From assembly GCA_031553195.1 (NCBI GenBank), contig JAVBLV010000011.1, forward strand, positions 1 to 21,636: a stretch of DNA of 21,636 nt, read 5' to 3'. This document shows, piece by piece, positions 14,500-21,635 of this stretch (position 1 is its first letter; each line of letters begins with the position of its first letter). The notes below the pieces were generated by a model. It ran no database searches. It was not told the origin of the DNA and saw nothing but the letters and a program-made list of their open reading frames with translations. The stretch is from JAVBLV01 sp031553195 (GTDB lineage Bacteria > Bacteroidota > Bacteroidia > Bacteroidales > P3). A program made the position numbers and the translations under genes.

Positions 14500-16182
14500 T
14501 TACGGTCTTGGCAAAACAGGCGGCTGCGATTGTGATTTAGGCGCTTTTTGCGTTTCGATTCTTTTTACAAATAAACTGGGCGCAATGCACGAAACGGGTA
14601 TTCCGCCCGATTCGGCTCCACAAGTTCCGTTAAATATTGCATATGAATTTCCGCAAGCTTCTATTTGGGCAAACATAGCCAAAGGCGTGCCAATCAGTTC
14701 TACGCCGCGGACCAGTTCATCGGGTCGACCGTCGACAAATACCCTGTAAACAATCAAAGGCGTAACATTAAAAGCATTAGGCGTGTAACAATTGGTGGTA
14801 GTAAATCCGCCCGAAACGTCTTTAATGTGATAACCATAAGCTTTCCCTTGCGCTTTAGCTTCGTTAATCAGCATTTGACGAAGTTCTTCATTATTGAATT
14901 TTTTAGAACTTTCCACCAACATATTCGATTGCCGCGAAATGGCTGTCAATCCCGCTTGCGCTCTTCCATGCCCGTTCGATTTTGAGAAACCTTCGATAGG
15001 TGTGCGGCACATTAAAAAGTCTTTCAAAACTCCATTCTTTACCACTTCTACTTTTTTAGATTTAATGCCCTCGTCATCATAAAGATAATAACCGTTCAAA
15101 GGTTTTTTCTCAAAGAGATTTATCGTTGGATCAAAAGTCACCGATATGTATTCGGGAAGCGCTTTTTCGCCGATTTTCTTTTTAAAAGTCTGAGCATCAT
15201 CCTCTTGTTTCATTCTGGAGGCTTCGACGCGATGTCCGAAAATTTCATGGAAGAAAACCCCTGAAGCTTCAGGTGATAGAATAGCAGGGCCCGTAAAAGA
15301 CTCCGCTATTGGCGCTTTTTTAAGGGCTGAGATATTTTGACTGATTTGTCCGGCTACTTCCAAAACTTCTTCATCAGAAGGAAGTTGGTCGATGGAATAG
15401 GCAAACCAAGTTTTATATAAAGGCAATATCATACCGTCGTCGGCTAAACCGTCAACGCCTAAAACCAAATGATATTCCACGCGATTCTGAGCAATTTTAC
15501 GTCCTTCGGTATCAATAAAATATTCCCGAGACAATGTCATGAAAAAAGTGGCGCTGGCATCCACGATATCTTTGTTGGCGTCAAAAACGGCAGAATATTT
15601 TTTTACTTTTTCTTTCCAAATATTTAAATCTACATTTAAGCTATTGAAAGAGATAGGTTTTTCATAATAACTTTCCGCTTTTTCTTTGGTAAAATCCGGC
15701 GATTTATCTTCTTTTTCCGCTTTTACGGCAATATTGGCTTTGACTTGTTCAAAACTTTGTACGCCTTCTTTATAGAGCGCGTCTAATTGAGCCCATAGCG
15801 TCATTTTAATGGCTTGGGAATTATTGTCAAGCGGAAGCTGGGTGGAAGAAACCGATAATCCGTTATTAGATCCGCCTCGTATTTCATGACTGTTATCTAA
15901 CGAATAATCTCCAACCCGTAAAGATGTGGTGATATTTCTACTTTTTGCCGGAACTATAGATGTATTTTGCAGATTTCCGAATCGGGCGGCAACTCCCATA
16001 GATTCCGTTTCGCTAACCCTGATAGAAATATAATAGACGGGTATCGGTTCTTTTTTTAAAATAGAGAAATTTCTGTTTAACTCCGATTCCAGAATATTGA
16101 ATAGAGGTTCCTGCGCCTGCAAGGCCGTACTTAGCAGAAAAAAAGAAAGCAATACAAAAATTCGTTTGTTCATTCGTATCAT
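14500..16182 (-). CDS. Exported TldD-like zinc metalloprotease
   Basis: 560 residues from the ATG at 16182 (a second ATG at 16173 would also leave an intact signal peptide; a TTG at 16197 lies in the promoter leader). Signal peptide NKRIFVLLSFFLLSTALQAQ. The active site is GVFFHEIFGHRVEASR with HExxxH at residues 312-317, and the C-terminal segment NGTCGAESGGIPVS matches the TldD region that holds the third zinc ligand, Cys521 here. TldD/TldE pairs cleave unstructured peptides, for example leader peptides of microcins and RiPPs. The signal peptide puts this pair in the periplasm. First gene of the five-gene series; a consensus promoter lies 20 bases upstream. Confidence 0.88.
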   Translation of the reverse strand: MIRMNKRIFVLLSFFLLSTALQAQEPLFNILESELNRNFSILKKEPIPVYYISIRVSETESMGVAARFGNLQNTSIVPAKSRNITTSLRVGDYSLDNSHEIRGGSNNGLSVSSTQLPLDNNSQAIKMTLWAQLDALYKEGVQSFEQVKANIAVKAEKEDKSPDFTKEKAESYYEKPISFNSLNVDLNIWKEKVKKYSAVFDANKDIVDASATFFMTLSREYFIDTEGRKIAQNRVEYHLVLGVDGLADDGMILPLYKTWFAYSIDQLPSDEEVLEVAGQISQNISALKKAPIAESFTGPAILSPEASGVFFHEIFGHRVEASRMKQEDDAQTFKKKIGEKALPEYISVTFDPTINLFEKKPLNGYYLYDDEGIKSKKVEVVKNGVLKDFLMCRTPIEGFSKSNGHGRAQAGLTAISRQSNMLVESSKKFNNEELRQMLINEAKAQGKAYGYHIKDVSGGFTTTNCYTPNAFNVTPLIVYRVFVDGRPDELVRGVELIGTPLAMFAQIEACGNSYAIFNGTCGAESGGIPVSCIAPSLFVKRIETQKAPKSQSQPPVLPRP

Positions 16183-16511
16183 TTTTGTTGTAAACAATAA
16201 GCAAAGGTACGTAAATAGACTGAGTTGGCAAAGGGAGAATAGGTTTAAAGAGATACTTGGAAATTGACGTTTGAAAAGAAATACGGATGCTTGGAGATTT
16301 AATAATCTAATATGAATAAAAATATTTATTTGAAAATAAATAGAATCAATGACAAAAATAAAAACTTAATGATTTCGGGGTGAAATTCAAATCAAAAATA
16401 AGACGGGCATGAAATATTATGAATTCAATCCTTCAAGTTTTTGTTTGATTTCGGCTACATTTATAGAATAAAATCAGCATTTTAATGAATCTCTAAATGT
16501 TGCAACCTTGA
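16183..16511. other. Intergenic region upstream of the tldD-like gene
   Basis: Beyond the promoter at 16202-16232 I see no gene or convincing terminator in these 329 bases. An AT-only inverted repeat (ATTTATTT-GA-AAATAAAT, about 16324-16341) is present but has no T-tract. Confidence 0.5.
16202..16232 (-). promoter_or_regulatory. Bacteroides-type promoter of the tldD-like operon
   Basis: The minus strand reads TTTG (16229-16232), a 19-base spacer, then TACCTTTG (16202-16209), identical in core and spacing to the tRNA-Asp promoter. The predicted mRNA start near 16196 gives a leader of about 15 bases to the ATG at 16182 and argues against the TTG at 16197. Confidence 0.85.
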
Positions 16512-17435
16512 TTATTTCCGTTGCTGATTTCTTGATTTGCTTGTTCTTATGAACATATAAAATGTGACTGTAAAAAGGAAAATGCTGAGAACTATCCAAA
16601 AAACAGGGTTTCCAGGCAAAACCAATTTTTCCGGGTCAAAGGCAATATTTCCGTTTTTATAAAGAAAATAAAGAATAACGATCAACGCATTGTTTACAAA
16701 ATGAGCGAAAAAAGGAATAACAAGGGTTTTTCCATATTCAAATAAGTAACCCAACAAAAGTCCTAAAACCAAGCGGGGTAAAAATGAGAACATTTGATTG
16801 TGAAACAAAGTAAAAATAATTGCCGTTATCAGAATGGCCGGATGAGCTTTCCCATGAAAAACATTTTTGAAAAATTGTTGTAGAACGCCTCTGAAAAAGA
16901 TCTCTTCGCATAAAGTCGGAATAAGGGCGACAACAAAAAGGTTGGCAAATAACCCCGATATGGAAGCATCGTTGGTAAATATTGTCATTAATTGATTGAC
17001 CATCTCTTCTTTTTCGCGCCACAATTGTTCTTTCTCCTGAAGAAGTTCAGGAAAATGCAGAGTTTGATTCCATTCTGTTAAACAATCAAGAAACGGAATA
17101 ATACACACAAAAGATAATACCGCCCAAAATGCAGGTTTCCAGCTATGAATTGAAAATGGCAGTTTTAAATGTTTTGTAATATCTGAATAAAGTATTTTTA
17201 CAAAAAGCAATGACGGAACCAAAAACAACCCTATTTGCGAAACGGTTTGCATGTAGCGATGTAAGGAGAGAGGAACCTCCGGATTTTCCAAAGAATATTC
17301 AAGCGCTACTTTTCCCCAAATAGGAACGGCTATAATCATGGATACGGCTATAACGGACAGGGAACCGGCAAGCGCTAATACGACCAAGAAAATAAGCTGA
17401 AACGCGGGATGAAGATCTTTGATGTTGAAACGCAT
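16512..17435 (-). CDS. CPBP-family intramembrane metalloprotease
   Basis: 307 residues from the ATG at 17435 (MRFNIKDLHPAFQ); an upstream TTG at 17558 would add 41 residues that do not look like part of the family. About seven or eight hydrophobic segments. The family motifs are present: EEIFFRG (177-183) with the Glu-Glu pair and Arg, FTLFHN with His212, and HFVNNA with His245 and Asn249. These are the residues of the Rce1/CaaX-like (ABI) glutamate protease site. Substrate unknown; bacterial members process or protect against peptides, and some serve bacteriocin immunity. It is transcribed in the same direction as the tldD-like unit but separated from it by 330 bases and that unit's own promoter. 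Confidence 0.85.
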   Translation of the reverse strand: MRFNIKDLHPAFQLIFLVVLALAGSLSVIAVSMIIAVPIWGKVALEYSLENPEVPLSLHRYMQTVSQIGLFLVPSLLFVKILYSDITKHLKLPFSIHSWKPAFWAVLSFVCIIPFLDCLTEWNQTLHFPELLQEKEQLWREKEEMVNQLMTIFTNDASISGLFANLFVVALIPTLCEEIFFRGVLQQFFKNVFHGKAHPAILITAIIFTLFHNQMFSFLPRLVLGLLLGYLFEYGKTLVIPFFAHFVNNALIVILYFLYKNGNIAFDPEKLVLPGNPVFWIVLSIFLFTVTFYMFIRTSKSRNQQRK

Positions 17436-17592
17436 AATGTCCAATTTACAATAGGTTTGACAAAAGTTATTAATAATTCTAAATGAATAGGAAAGACCAT
17501 TTTTAAGCAATAAGTTTTCAATAAAATGAGGACTCGGCAGAAAAAAAATCAATTTCAAGATAATTCATAAAAAGTACAAATTTATTGATTTG

Positions 17593-17624
17593 CAAAGGTA
17601 CGCGTTTTACTGAATGACGGGAAA
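17593..17624 (-). promoter_or_regulatory. Probable promoter of the CPBP protease gene
   Basis: The minus strand has TACCTTTG (17593-17600), the same -7 octamer as the tRNA-Asp and tldD promoters. TTTC at 17621-17624, 20 bases upstream, is a near match to the -33 TTTG. The leader to the ATG at 17435 would be long, about 150 bases. A second TAnnTTTG (TAAATTTG, 17577-17584) follows directly. Confidence 0.6.
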
Positions 17625-17682
17625 TGTCTATATGATGACGATAAATATTTCGGACGTATGCTTCTATGTTCAAAGAATAATT

Positions 17683-17690
17683 TATATTTG
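17683..17690 (+). promoter_or_regulatory. -7 element of the beta-barrel gene
   Basis: TATATTTG matches TAnnTTTG, 51 bases before the ATG at 17742. I do not see a good -33 element at the expected distance. Confidence 0.4.
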
Positions 17691-17741
17691 TAACAATATT
17701 TTTCAATATTTTGCTTCTCAAAACTACTTTAATAAAATAAA

Positions 17742-18416
17742 ATGGAAAACGTTATGAAAAAGGACAATCTAAAATGGGCAGCTTTAGTCGCTTGCCTTCT
17801 ATTGGTTTCAAATATTGTTAATGCACAATACGAGTACAAACCGTTCAGGGTTGATCTGGGAGCAGGGATGTCATTCCTAATGGGAGAAAATGATAATTTT
17901 GGCATAGGGGGCTTAATGAGCGTGGAACCTAGTTATTCAGTAAAACGATTTACATTTGGAACGAGGTTTGAATGTAATATGATGGCGCAACTTTATGATG
18001 ACTGGAATGATCAGGGAAATGTGGACATGTTATATAGCTTCGCTTTTTTAGCCACAGCCGATTATCATTTTACTTCGGGTACGTTCAGGCCTTTTGTAGG
18101 CGCGGGTCTTGGGTTTTATGTTCTGAGTGCGTCCAGAGATACTTATTTTTACAACTCTGGTTATAATAACCGCGAATATTATTTTGACTATTCCGATGCA
18201 GAGTGGGTTGATTATGGGGCAAATTTTGGCGGAATTATTCGCGGAGGTTTTGACGTGAATCACTTTCGACTATCTCTAACCTTTAACTTGATAAACAAGC
18301 CGTCGGATTATTCTACCAGGTATATAGGCGATCGTGTTATATATAATCATTCAAGAGAATTTAGCTATGTTGCCCTGACTTTTTCCGGTTATATCGGCGG
18401 AGGTAAAGTTCGATAA
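17742..18416 (+). CDS. Small outer membrane beta-barrel protein
   Basis: 224 residues (start at 17742 in an A-rich context; an in-frame ATG at 17754 is the alternative). A signal peptide ends at VNAQ. The mature part consists of alternating amphipathic strands with many aromatic residues and glycines (FRVDLGAGMSFLMG, FTFGTRFECNM, FRPFVGAGLGFYVL, FGGIIRGGFDVNHFRLSLTFNLI, FSYVALTFSGYIGGG), about eight to ten strands, as in OmpA/OmpX-type or opacity-family barrels. A Tyr/Asn/Asp-rich insert (residues about 135-160) would be an outer loop. Function unknown; it is the only plus-strand gene on this side of the window and appears monocistronic. Confidence 0.8.
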   Translation: MENVMKKDNLKWAALVACLLLVSNIVNAQYEYKPFRVDLGAGMSFLMGENDNFGIGGLMSVEPSYSVKRFTFGTRFECNMMAQLYDDWNDQGNVDMLYSFAFLATADYHFTSGTFRPFVGAGLGFYVLSASRDTYFYNSGYNNREYYFDYSDAEWVDYGANFGGIIRGGFDVNHFRLSLTFNLINKPSDYSTRYIGDRVIYNHSREFSYVALTFSGYIGGGKVR

Positions 18417-18429
18417 TCTTTCAAAAAAC

Positions 18430-18640
18430 GGAATTTAGAAGTTATTTACCCATTTGCATTTTTCTTGCGATATTCTTTGTTTTGTATAGTTTTCTTGTTG
18501 GTGTTTCCTGCATGTTTTGCATTGGTATTTTTGTTTTCAATTAGAATGCTTCCCTTTTTTGATGCAATTTTAAAACAATATCCGCAATACATATAATACT
18601 GGTTTTAGTTATTTTATAAAACAGGTGACAGATGGTAAAC
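18430..18640 (-). mobile_element. Decayed IS1-family remnant (transposase N-terminus and one terminus)
   Basis: On the minus strand an ATG at 18592 starts a Cys-x2-Cys-containing sequence (MYCGYC...SKKG) and, after a frameshift, the segment YQCKTCRKHQQENYTKQRI. These correspond to MECKYCQG...IKKG and YQCKACKKYQQKEYIKPRI of the intact transposase at 19720-20397. Before the ATG, GTGACAGATGGTA (about 18624-18636) matches GTGACAAATGGTA at 20436-20448 in the intact element. Everything after about 50 codons is gone. A different, diverged member of the same IS group. Confidence 0.7.
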
Positions 18641-18796
18641 GACGTGGAGAAAAATGTATTTTAAAGCGATTTAAGACACGATTTCTCTTGTAAATCTATT
18701 TACCCTTATCAAAATTACACCTTTTTCAAAGAACTCATATCTAAAAACCAGTATTTTAACAAAGCAGGTAACATTTGGAATTACCCTTTTCTTCGC

Positions 18797-18866
18797 AAGC
18801 GTCAGGGCCGGGCTGTCCGCTACTAGTCCTCACAAAAGGAAGTCGTTCCAATACATGGCGCTCCCA
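18797..18866. repeat. 70-base direct repeat, copy 1
   Basis: Begins AAGCGTCAGGG and ends GGCGCTCCCA. It is nearly identical (I count three differences) to 18940-19009 and is followed by similar AT-rich text (ATTACTCATT..CTAATTT). G+C-rich compared with the neighbourhood. No ORF runs through it. Confidence 0.85.
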
Positions 18867-18939
18867 CCTATTACTCATTTCTCATTCCTAATTTTTCTTG
18901 GGCGCATCCCTTCCGCTTGTCTGCACGCTTTTCCCCGCC

Positions 18940-19009
18940 AAGCGTCAGGGTCGGGCTGTCCGCTATTAGTCCTCGCAAAAGGAAGTCGTTCCAATACATG
19001 GCGCTCCCA
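18940..19009. repeat. 70-base direct repeat, copy 2
   Basis: Second copy, offset 143 bases from the first. The spacer and the flank (GCGGGCTAACCGCTTCCATCCCTTGCGCGGG at about 19057-19088) contain further CGGGCT...CCGCT-like text, so the family may be built of smaller degenerate units. Confidence 0.85.
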
Positions 19010-19091
19010 TTAATTACTCATTACTAGCTCCTCATTACTAATTTCCCCTCTCTTGCTGCGGGCTAACCGCTTCCATCCCTTGCGCGGGTCG

Positions 19092-19123
19092 AAGGGTTGA
19101 ATCATTGAAGGATTGAATCATTG
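19092..19123. repeat. Octamer repeat AAKGRTTG / AATCATTG
   Basis: Alternating 8-base units AAGGGTTG, AATCATTG, AAGGATTG, AATCATTG. Same unit length and overlapping sequence as the array at 10052-10091. Confidence 0.65.
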
Positions 19124-19175
19124 AATTACTAACTATCAATTACGTTTTCTCGTACCTTGTTAACTCGTCAACTCT

Positions 19176-19682
19176 CTAGATATAAGATTTCCAATTAATC
19201 CCTTGCCTGGTTATCGAGTTTTTCGGCGATGAAAAATGACGTATATAAAAATCGAAATAAGATTCTGTGTTCCTTATTTCGGGATGCATAAGGAATATCT
19301 CTTCTACTAATTTACTATCGAATCGCTCCACTGTGCGTAAAAAACCTTTAAAGCCCGTATCGATAACCACATCTGAAAAAGAGGCGCTTATCAATATTCT
19401 GTCCTGCCCTTTTCGTTGGAATATCAATCTCTTTTCTTCTGCGCCTTCAGGTGATATTTCTTCCACATCCAAATCGTTCAGATTCAAATTCCCGCAAATA
19501 TCTATCAGCAACATTGAAAATCCCAACAAAGGCAAATGTTCCCAATCGGTTTCTATTATTTGACCCGCACCATTGTCAAATCGGACGCTTCCCACAAAAA
19601 GATCATTTAGAAACGATTCCAAATTCATATCCGAATCGGTAAGTTTCTCCCTACCAGCCAATAGATGTGTTATTTTAAACAT
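19176..19682 (-). CDS. Hypothetical protein, 168 residues
   Basis: I do not recognise this protein. It has no signal peptide or membrane segment and is acidic, with alternating strands and helices (LLGFSMLLIDICGNLNL, DRILISASFSDVVIDTGF, RTVERFDSKLVEEIFLMHPEI). The start codon lies within about ten bases of the likely left end of the IS1-family element, so the IS may have removed or replaced its promoter, or even its original 5' part. Position downstream of a toxin-like gene and a lipoprotein on the same strand allows the idea of an immunity or accessory protein of that locus, cut off by the IS. This is context only. Confidence 0.6.
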   Translation of the reverse strand: MFKITHLLAGREKLTDSDMNLESFLNDLFVGSVRFDNGAGQIIETDWEHLPLLGFSMLLIDICGNLNLNDLDVEEISPEGAEEKRLIFQRKGQDRILISASFSDVVIDTGFKGFLRTVERFDSKLVEEIFLMHPEIRNTESYFDFYIRHFSSPKNSITRQGINWKSYI

Positions 19683-19689
19683 AACTTCG

Positions 19690-20456
19690 TTTGTACTTAC
19701 ATTTGATAGCTAGCCTCCTTTATGCCGCTTTTACAAAAGGATCTCCGCACATCCACAGATATATGGAATTATAAAGCATTCCTTCGCTACGGGTAAAGCA
19801 TATTGTCTTTCTGTTCAAGCGTTTTAAAAGCATGCGCAAAGTTAAGTTCTTGCGTTCAATATGATTGGTGCATTTAGGGTATACTTTGCGTATCTTTTTA
19901 TCAAGCAAGCTATTATATATATTCAATTTATCGGTATAAATTCTTTTAGGCTCCAGAGCCAATACCTCTTTTAGAACTTTATTTACGTTTTCTTTGGTGC
20001 GTTTTCCAATATAAAATGCTACGATTTGCTTGGTATATCTGTTGATGGCATAAATAACCCAGGTTTCTTGTTTTTTGTTTCCGCAAAAAGTTTTTAATTC
20101 ATCTATTTCGTAACTTTTTCCACGTTCGGTAAGCACAGGCTTCGGCAATAAATTTACCAATCGCTCTATCACCCTTTGCACGCTTGATTTAGCTATCTTA
20201 AAATACCTTCCCAAACTGCAAATACCCATGCCCTCATTACTTAAGCTCTGTATGCCGGAATATATTTCCTTTACTATCCGAGGCTTGATGTATTCCTTTT
20301 GTTGGTATTTTTTACATGCCTTGCATTGATAGTTTTGCTTCCCGTTCAAGCGTTTTCCTTTCTTTATGCAACATCCCTGGCAATATTTACATTCCATGTT
20401 TTTATCGTATTGATTTTATAATAATTACCCGAAAAGTGACAAATGGTACATTGCCC
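19690..20456 (-). mobile_element. IS1-family insertion sequence (ends approximate)
   Basis: About 770 bases, right for IS1-type elements, built around one transposase gene. Candidate ends: reading inward from the right, TGTACCATTTGTCAC (20436-20450, minus strand); from the left, TGTAC then CATTTGATAGC (about 19692-19710). They share TGTAC and CATTTG but the inverted repeat is imperfect and I could not identify a target-site duplication, so the limits may be off by some 10 bases. Confidence 0.65.
19720..20397 (-). CDS. IS1-family transposase
   Basis: 225 residues, a single intact frame. N-terminal zinc-ribbon Cys pairs C3/C6 and C25/C28, then a helix-turn-helix segment (GICSLGRYFKIAKSSVQRVIER). 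The catalytic DDE residues are D99 (YEIDEL), D156 (IYTDKLN) and E181 (NHIERKN), followed by the family motif LKRLNRKTICF. Classical IS1 uses a -1 frameshift to make the full transposase; here one frame suffices, as in many Bacteroidota relatives. The last 20 or so residues (YNSIYLWMCGDPFVKAA) differ from the usual family C-terminus, possibly because of readthrough near the end. Likely active. Confidence 0.92.
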   Translation of the reverse strand: MECKYCQGCCIKKGKRLNGKQNYQCKACKKYQQKEYIKPRIVKEIYSGIQSLSNEGMGICSLGRYFKIAKSSVQRVIERLVNLLPKPVLTERGKSYEIDELKTFCGNKKQETWVIYAINRYTKQIVAFYIGKRTKENVNKVLKEVLALEPKRIYTDKLNIYNSLLDKKIRKVYPKCTNHIERKNLTLRMLLKRLNRKTICFTRSEGMLYNSIYLWMCGDPFVKAA

Positions 20457-20475
20457 GGTTTTTTTTGTTCTATAA

Positions 20476-21249
20476 TTACTTTATGCTTTGTTCTTCCACT
20501 TTCTTTAGCTTGACTTTTTCTTTTCCCCATATTAAGGACTTCCCTTTCATTTTTAAAGTATCATTTATTGGCTTGTAATAAAAGACATCTCCAAATTTCA
20601 ATTTTGGAAAAGGAAAAGTTACAGAATAGATATTATTATTTACACCTTTCACATAATAAATTTGAGTAGTTACTGTATCCCGTAAAGGGGTACTCATTAC
20701 TCCTTCAAAATTTGCATATCCTTGTAAATAAAAATTATTAACTATTATTTCATGTGGAATGACAATACTATCTAATTTATTATTGGATTTAACAGGATAT
20801 CTAATATTTTCATTAAGGATAATATTCCAATAGATTGAGCCTTTCGTAGAATCATACCAATCTGGCTTAGGATTCTTAGGCACAAACTCAGATTCGTACA
20901 TAGGCTTATCAAAAATAATTATAGTATTCTTTTCAACATTGTTTCTAGATTCATCAACCTTTATGGGGATACTATTTAAATCAGAAATATAACTCTTTAA
21001 AATAAGATTTTTATTATTCGGATTCACATTCCACATTCCAAAAGATTTTACTTGTGTATATTCCCAAGCATAATATGTATAAAAAAACGTACTATCAACA
21101 TTTAAATGCAAATTATACGAAGATGGCATATATTTAGGACTTCGAAATACTTTAGAATACTTACCAATAACACTGTGTTCCGTTTTACAAGAAATAAATA
21201 TAAAACAGATAAGAAGTACTCCTATTATGAATTTTATTGATATTTTCAT
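20476..21249 (-). CDS. Lipoprotein overlapping a metallopeptidase-type toxin gene; candidate immunity protein
   Basis: 257 residues. Lipoprotein signal peptide with ICFIFISC, Cys21 as the lipid anchor. The rest is strand-rich and hydrophilic (FRSPKYMPSSYNLHLNVDSTFFYTYYAWEY; GDVFYYKPINDTLKMKGKSLIWGKEKVKL), with no motif I can name. The ATG overlaps the stop of the upstream gene in an ATGA arrangement, so translation is coupled. A + T rich compared with the operons in the centre of the window. Known: immunity proteins for toxins acting in the periplasm are often small lipoproteins encoded directly downstream. That role is inference; an ordinary lipoprotein with a metabolic function is the alternative. 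Confidence 0.7.
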   Translation of the reverse strand: MKISIKFIIGVLLICFIFISCKTEHSVIGKYSKVFRSPKYMPSSYNLHLNVDSTFFYTYYAWEYTQVKSFGMWNVNPNNKNLILKSYISDLNSIPIKVDESRNNVEKNTIIIFDKPMYESEFVPKNPKPDWYDSTKGSIYWNIILNENIRYPVKSNNKLDSIVIPHEIIVNNFYLQGYANFEGVMSTPLRDTVTTQIYYVKGVNNNIYSVTFPFPKLKFGDVFYYKPINDTLKMKGKSLIWGKEKVKLKKVEEQSIK

Positions 21250-21635
21250 CGTCTATATAAGTATTCACCTGTTGCAGGATTTTTTATTCCTTCTAACCAA
21301 AATTTGCTCACACCTTTTAAAGAGACAGGAATACCTCTTTCAGAAGTAAAATTTGGTAAAGATATTGATCCTGTATAAGAAAACTGAGTACTATAAGCCT
21401 GTTTTTCGGCACTAATTATATCCTTGGCTCTAGCGTTTCCAAAATAATCAAAATATAAACTTCCATTATCCATTTGAATAGCATGAGTCATCTCATGAAC
21501 CTTGTTGTCTATACTTCCACTATGATTTATGATTATTAATCCATTTTCTAAAGAACCTAATGTTGGTAACGTTCCTCTATCCACTTGATTAAAGGTATAG
21601 CGAATATCTGATTTCCCCAATTGAGTAATTCCGTT
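21246..21635 (-). CDS. C-terminal zinc-metallopeptidase (HExxH) domain of a larger protein, probable polymorphic toxin (5' end outside window)
   Basis: The frame is open to the right edge (NGITQ precedes the TTG-encoded Leu at 21620, which is not a real start), so only the last 130 codons are seen. Motif VHEMTHAIQ gives the zinc ligands and catalytic Glu of a zincin; about 30 residues later SAEKQAYSTQFSY offers a Glu as third ligand in an ExxAY context common in RHS-associated metallopeptidase toxins. A short C-terminal extension (WLEGIKNPATGEYLYRR) follows. Being the terminal domain of a longer protein and overlapping a lipoprotein gene by four bases fits a polymorphic toxin with its immunity gene. 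The delivery module (RHS/YD repeats, PAAR or a type VI or IX signal) would lie outside the window. Confidence 0.7.
   Translation of the reverse strand, partial: NGITQLGKSDIRYTFNQVDRGTLPTLGSLENGLIIINHSGSIDNKVHEMTHAIQMDNGSLYFDYFGNARAKDIISAEKQAYSTQFSYTGSISLPNFTSERGIPVSLKGVSKFWLEGIKNPATGEYLYRR

Larger units (their letters stand above)
17436..17741. other. Divergent promoter region
   Basis: These 306 bases separate the CPBP gene (minus) from the beta-barrel gene (plus). They hold promoter-like elements for both directions (17577-17624 minus, 17683-17690 plus) and no further gene. Confidence 0.55.
18417..19175. other. Gene-free stretch with mobile-element debris and repeats
   Basis: No intact gene in 759 bases. 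It holds, in order: a decayed IS1-family end (about 18430-18640), a plain AT-rich part, two copies of a G+C-rich 70-base repeat (18797-18866 and 18940-19009) and an octamer array (19092-19123). The composition is patchy, richer in G+C from 18790 to 19095 than the surroundings. Confidence 0.65.

Noticed and set aside
16183..16197. TTG start for the TldD-like protein
   Set aside because: It lies at the predicted transcription start of a consensus promoter; ATG codons at 16182 and 16173 keep the signal peptide intact.
17436..17558. N-terminal extension of the CPBP protease from a TTG start
   Set aside because: TTG start, no family-like sequence in the added 41 residues, and an ATG at 17435 directly before the first hydrophobic segment.
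18797..19009. CRISPR array
   Set aside because: Only two copies, 70 bases long each, with a 73-base gap; no cas genes in the window.
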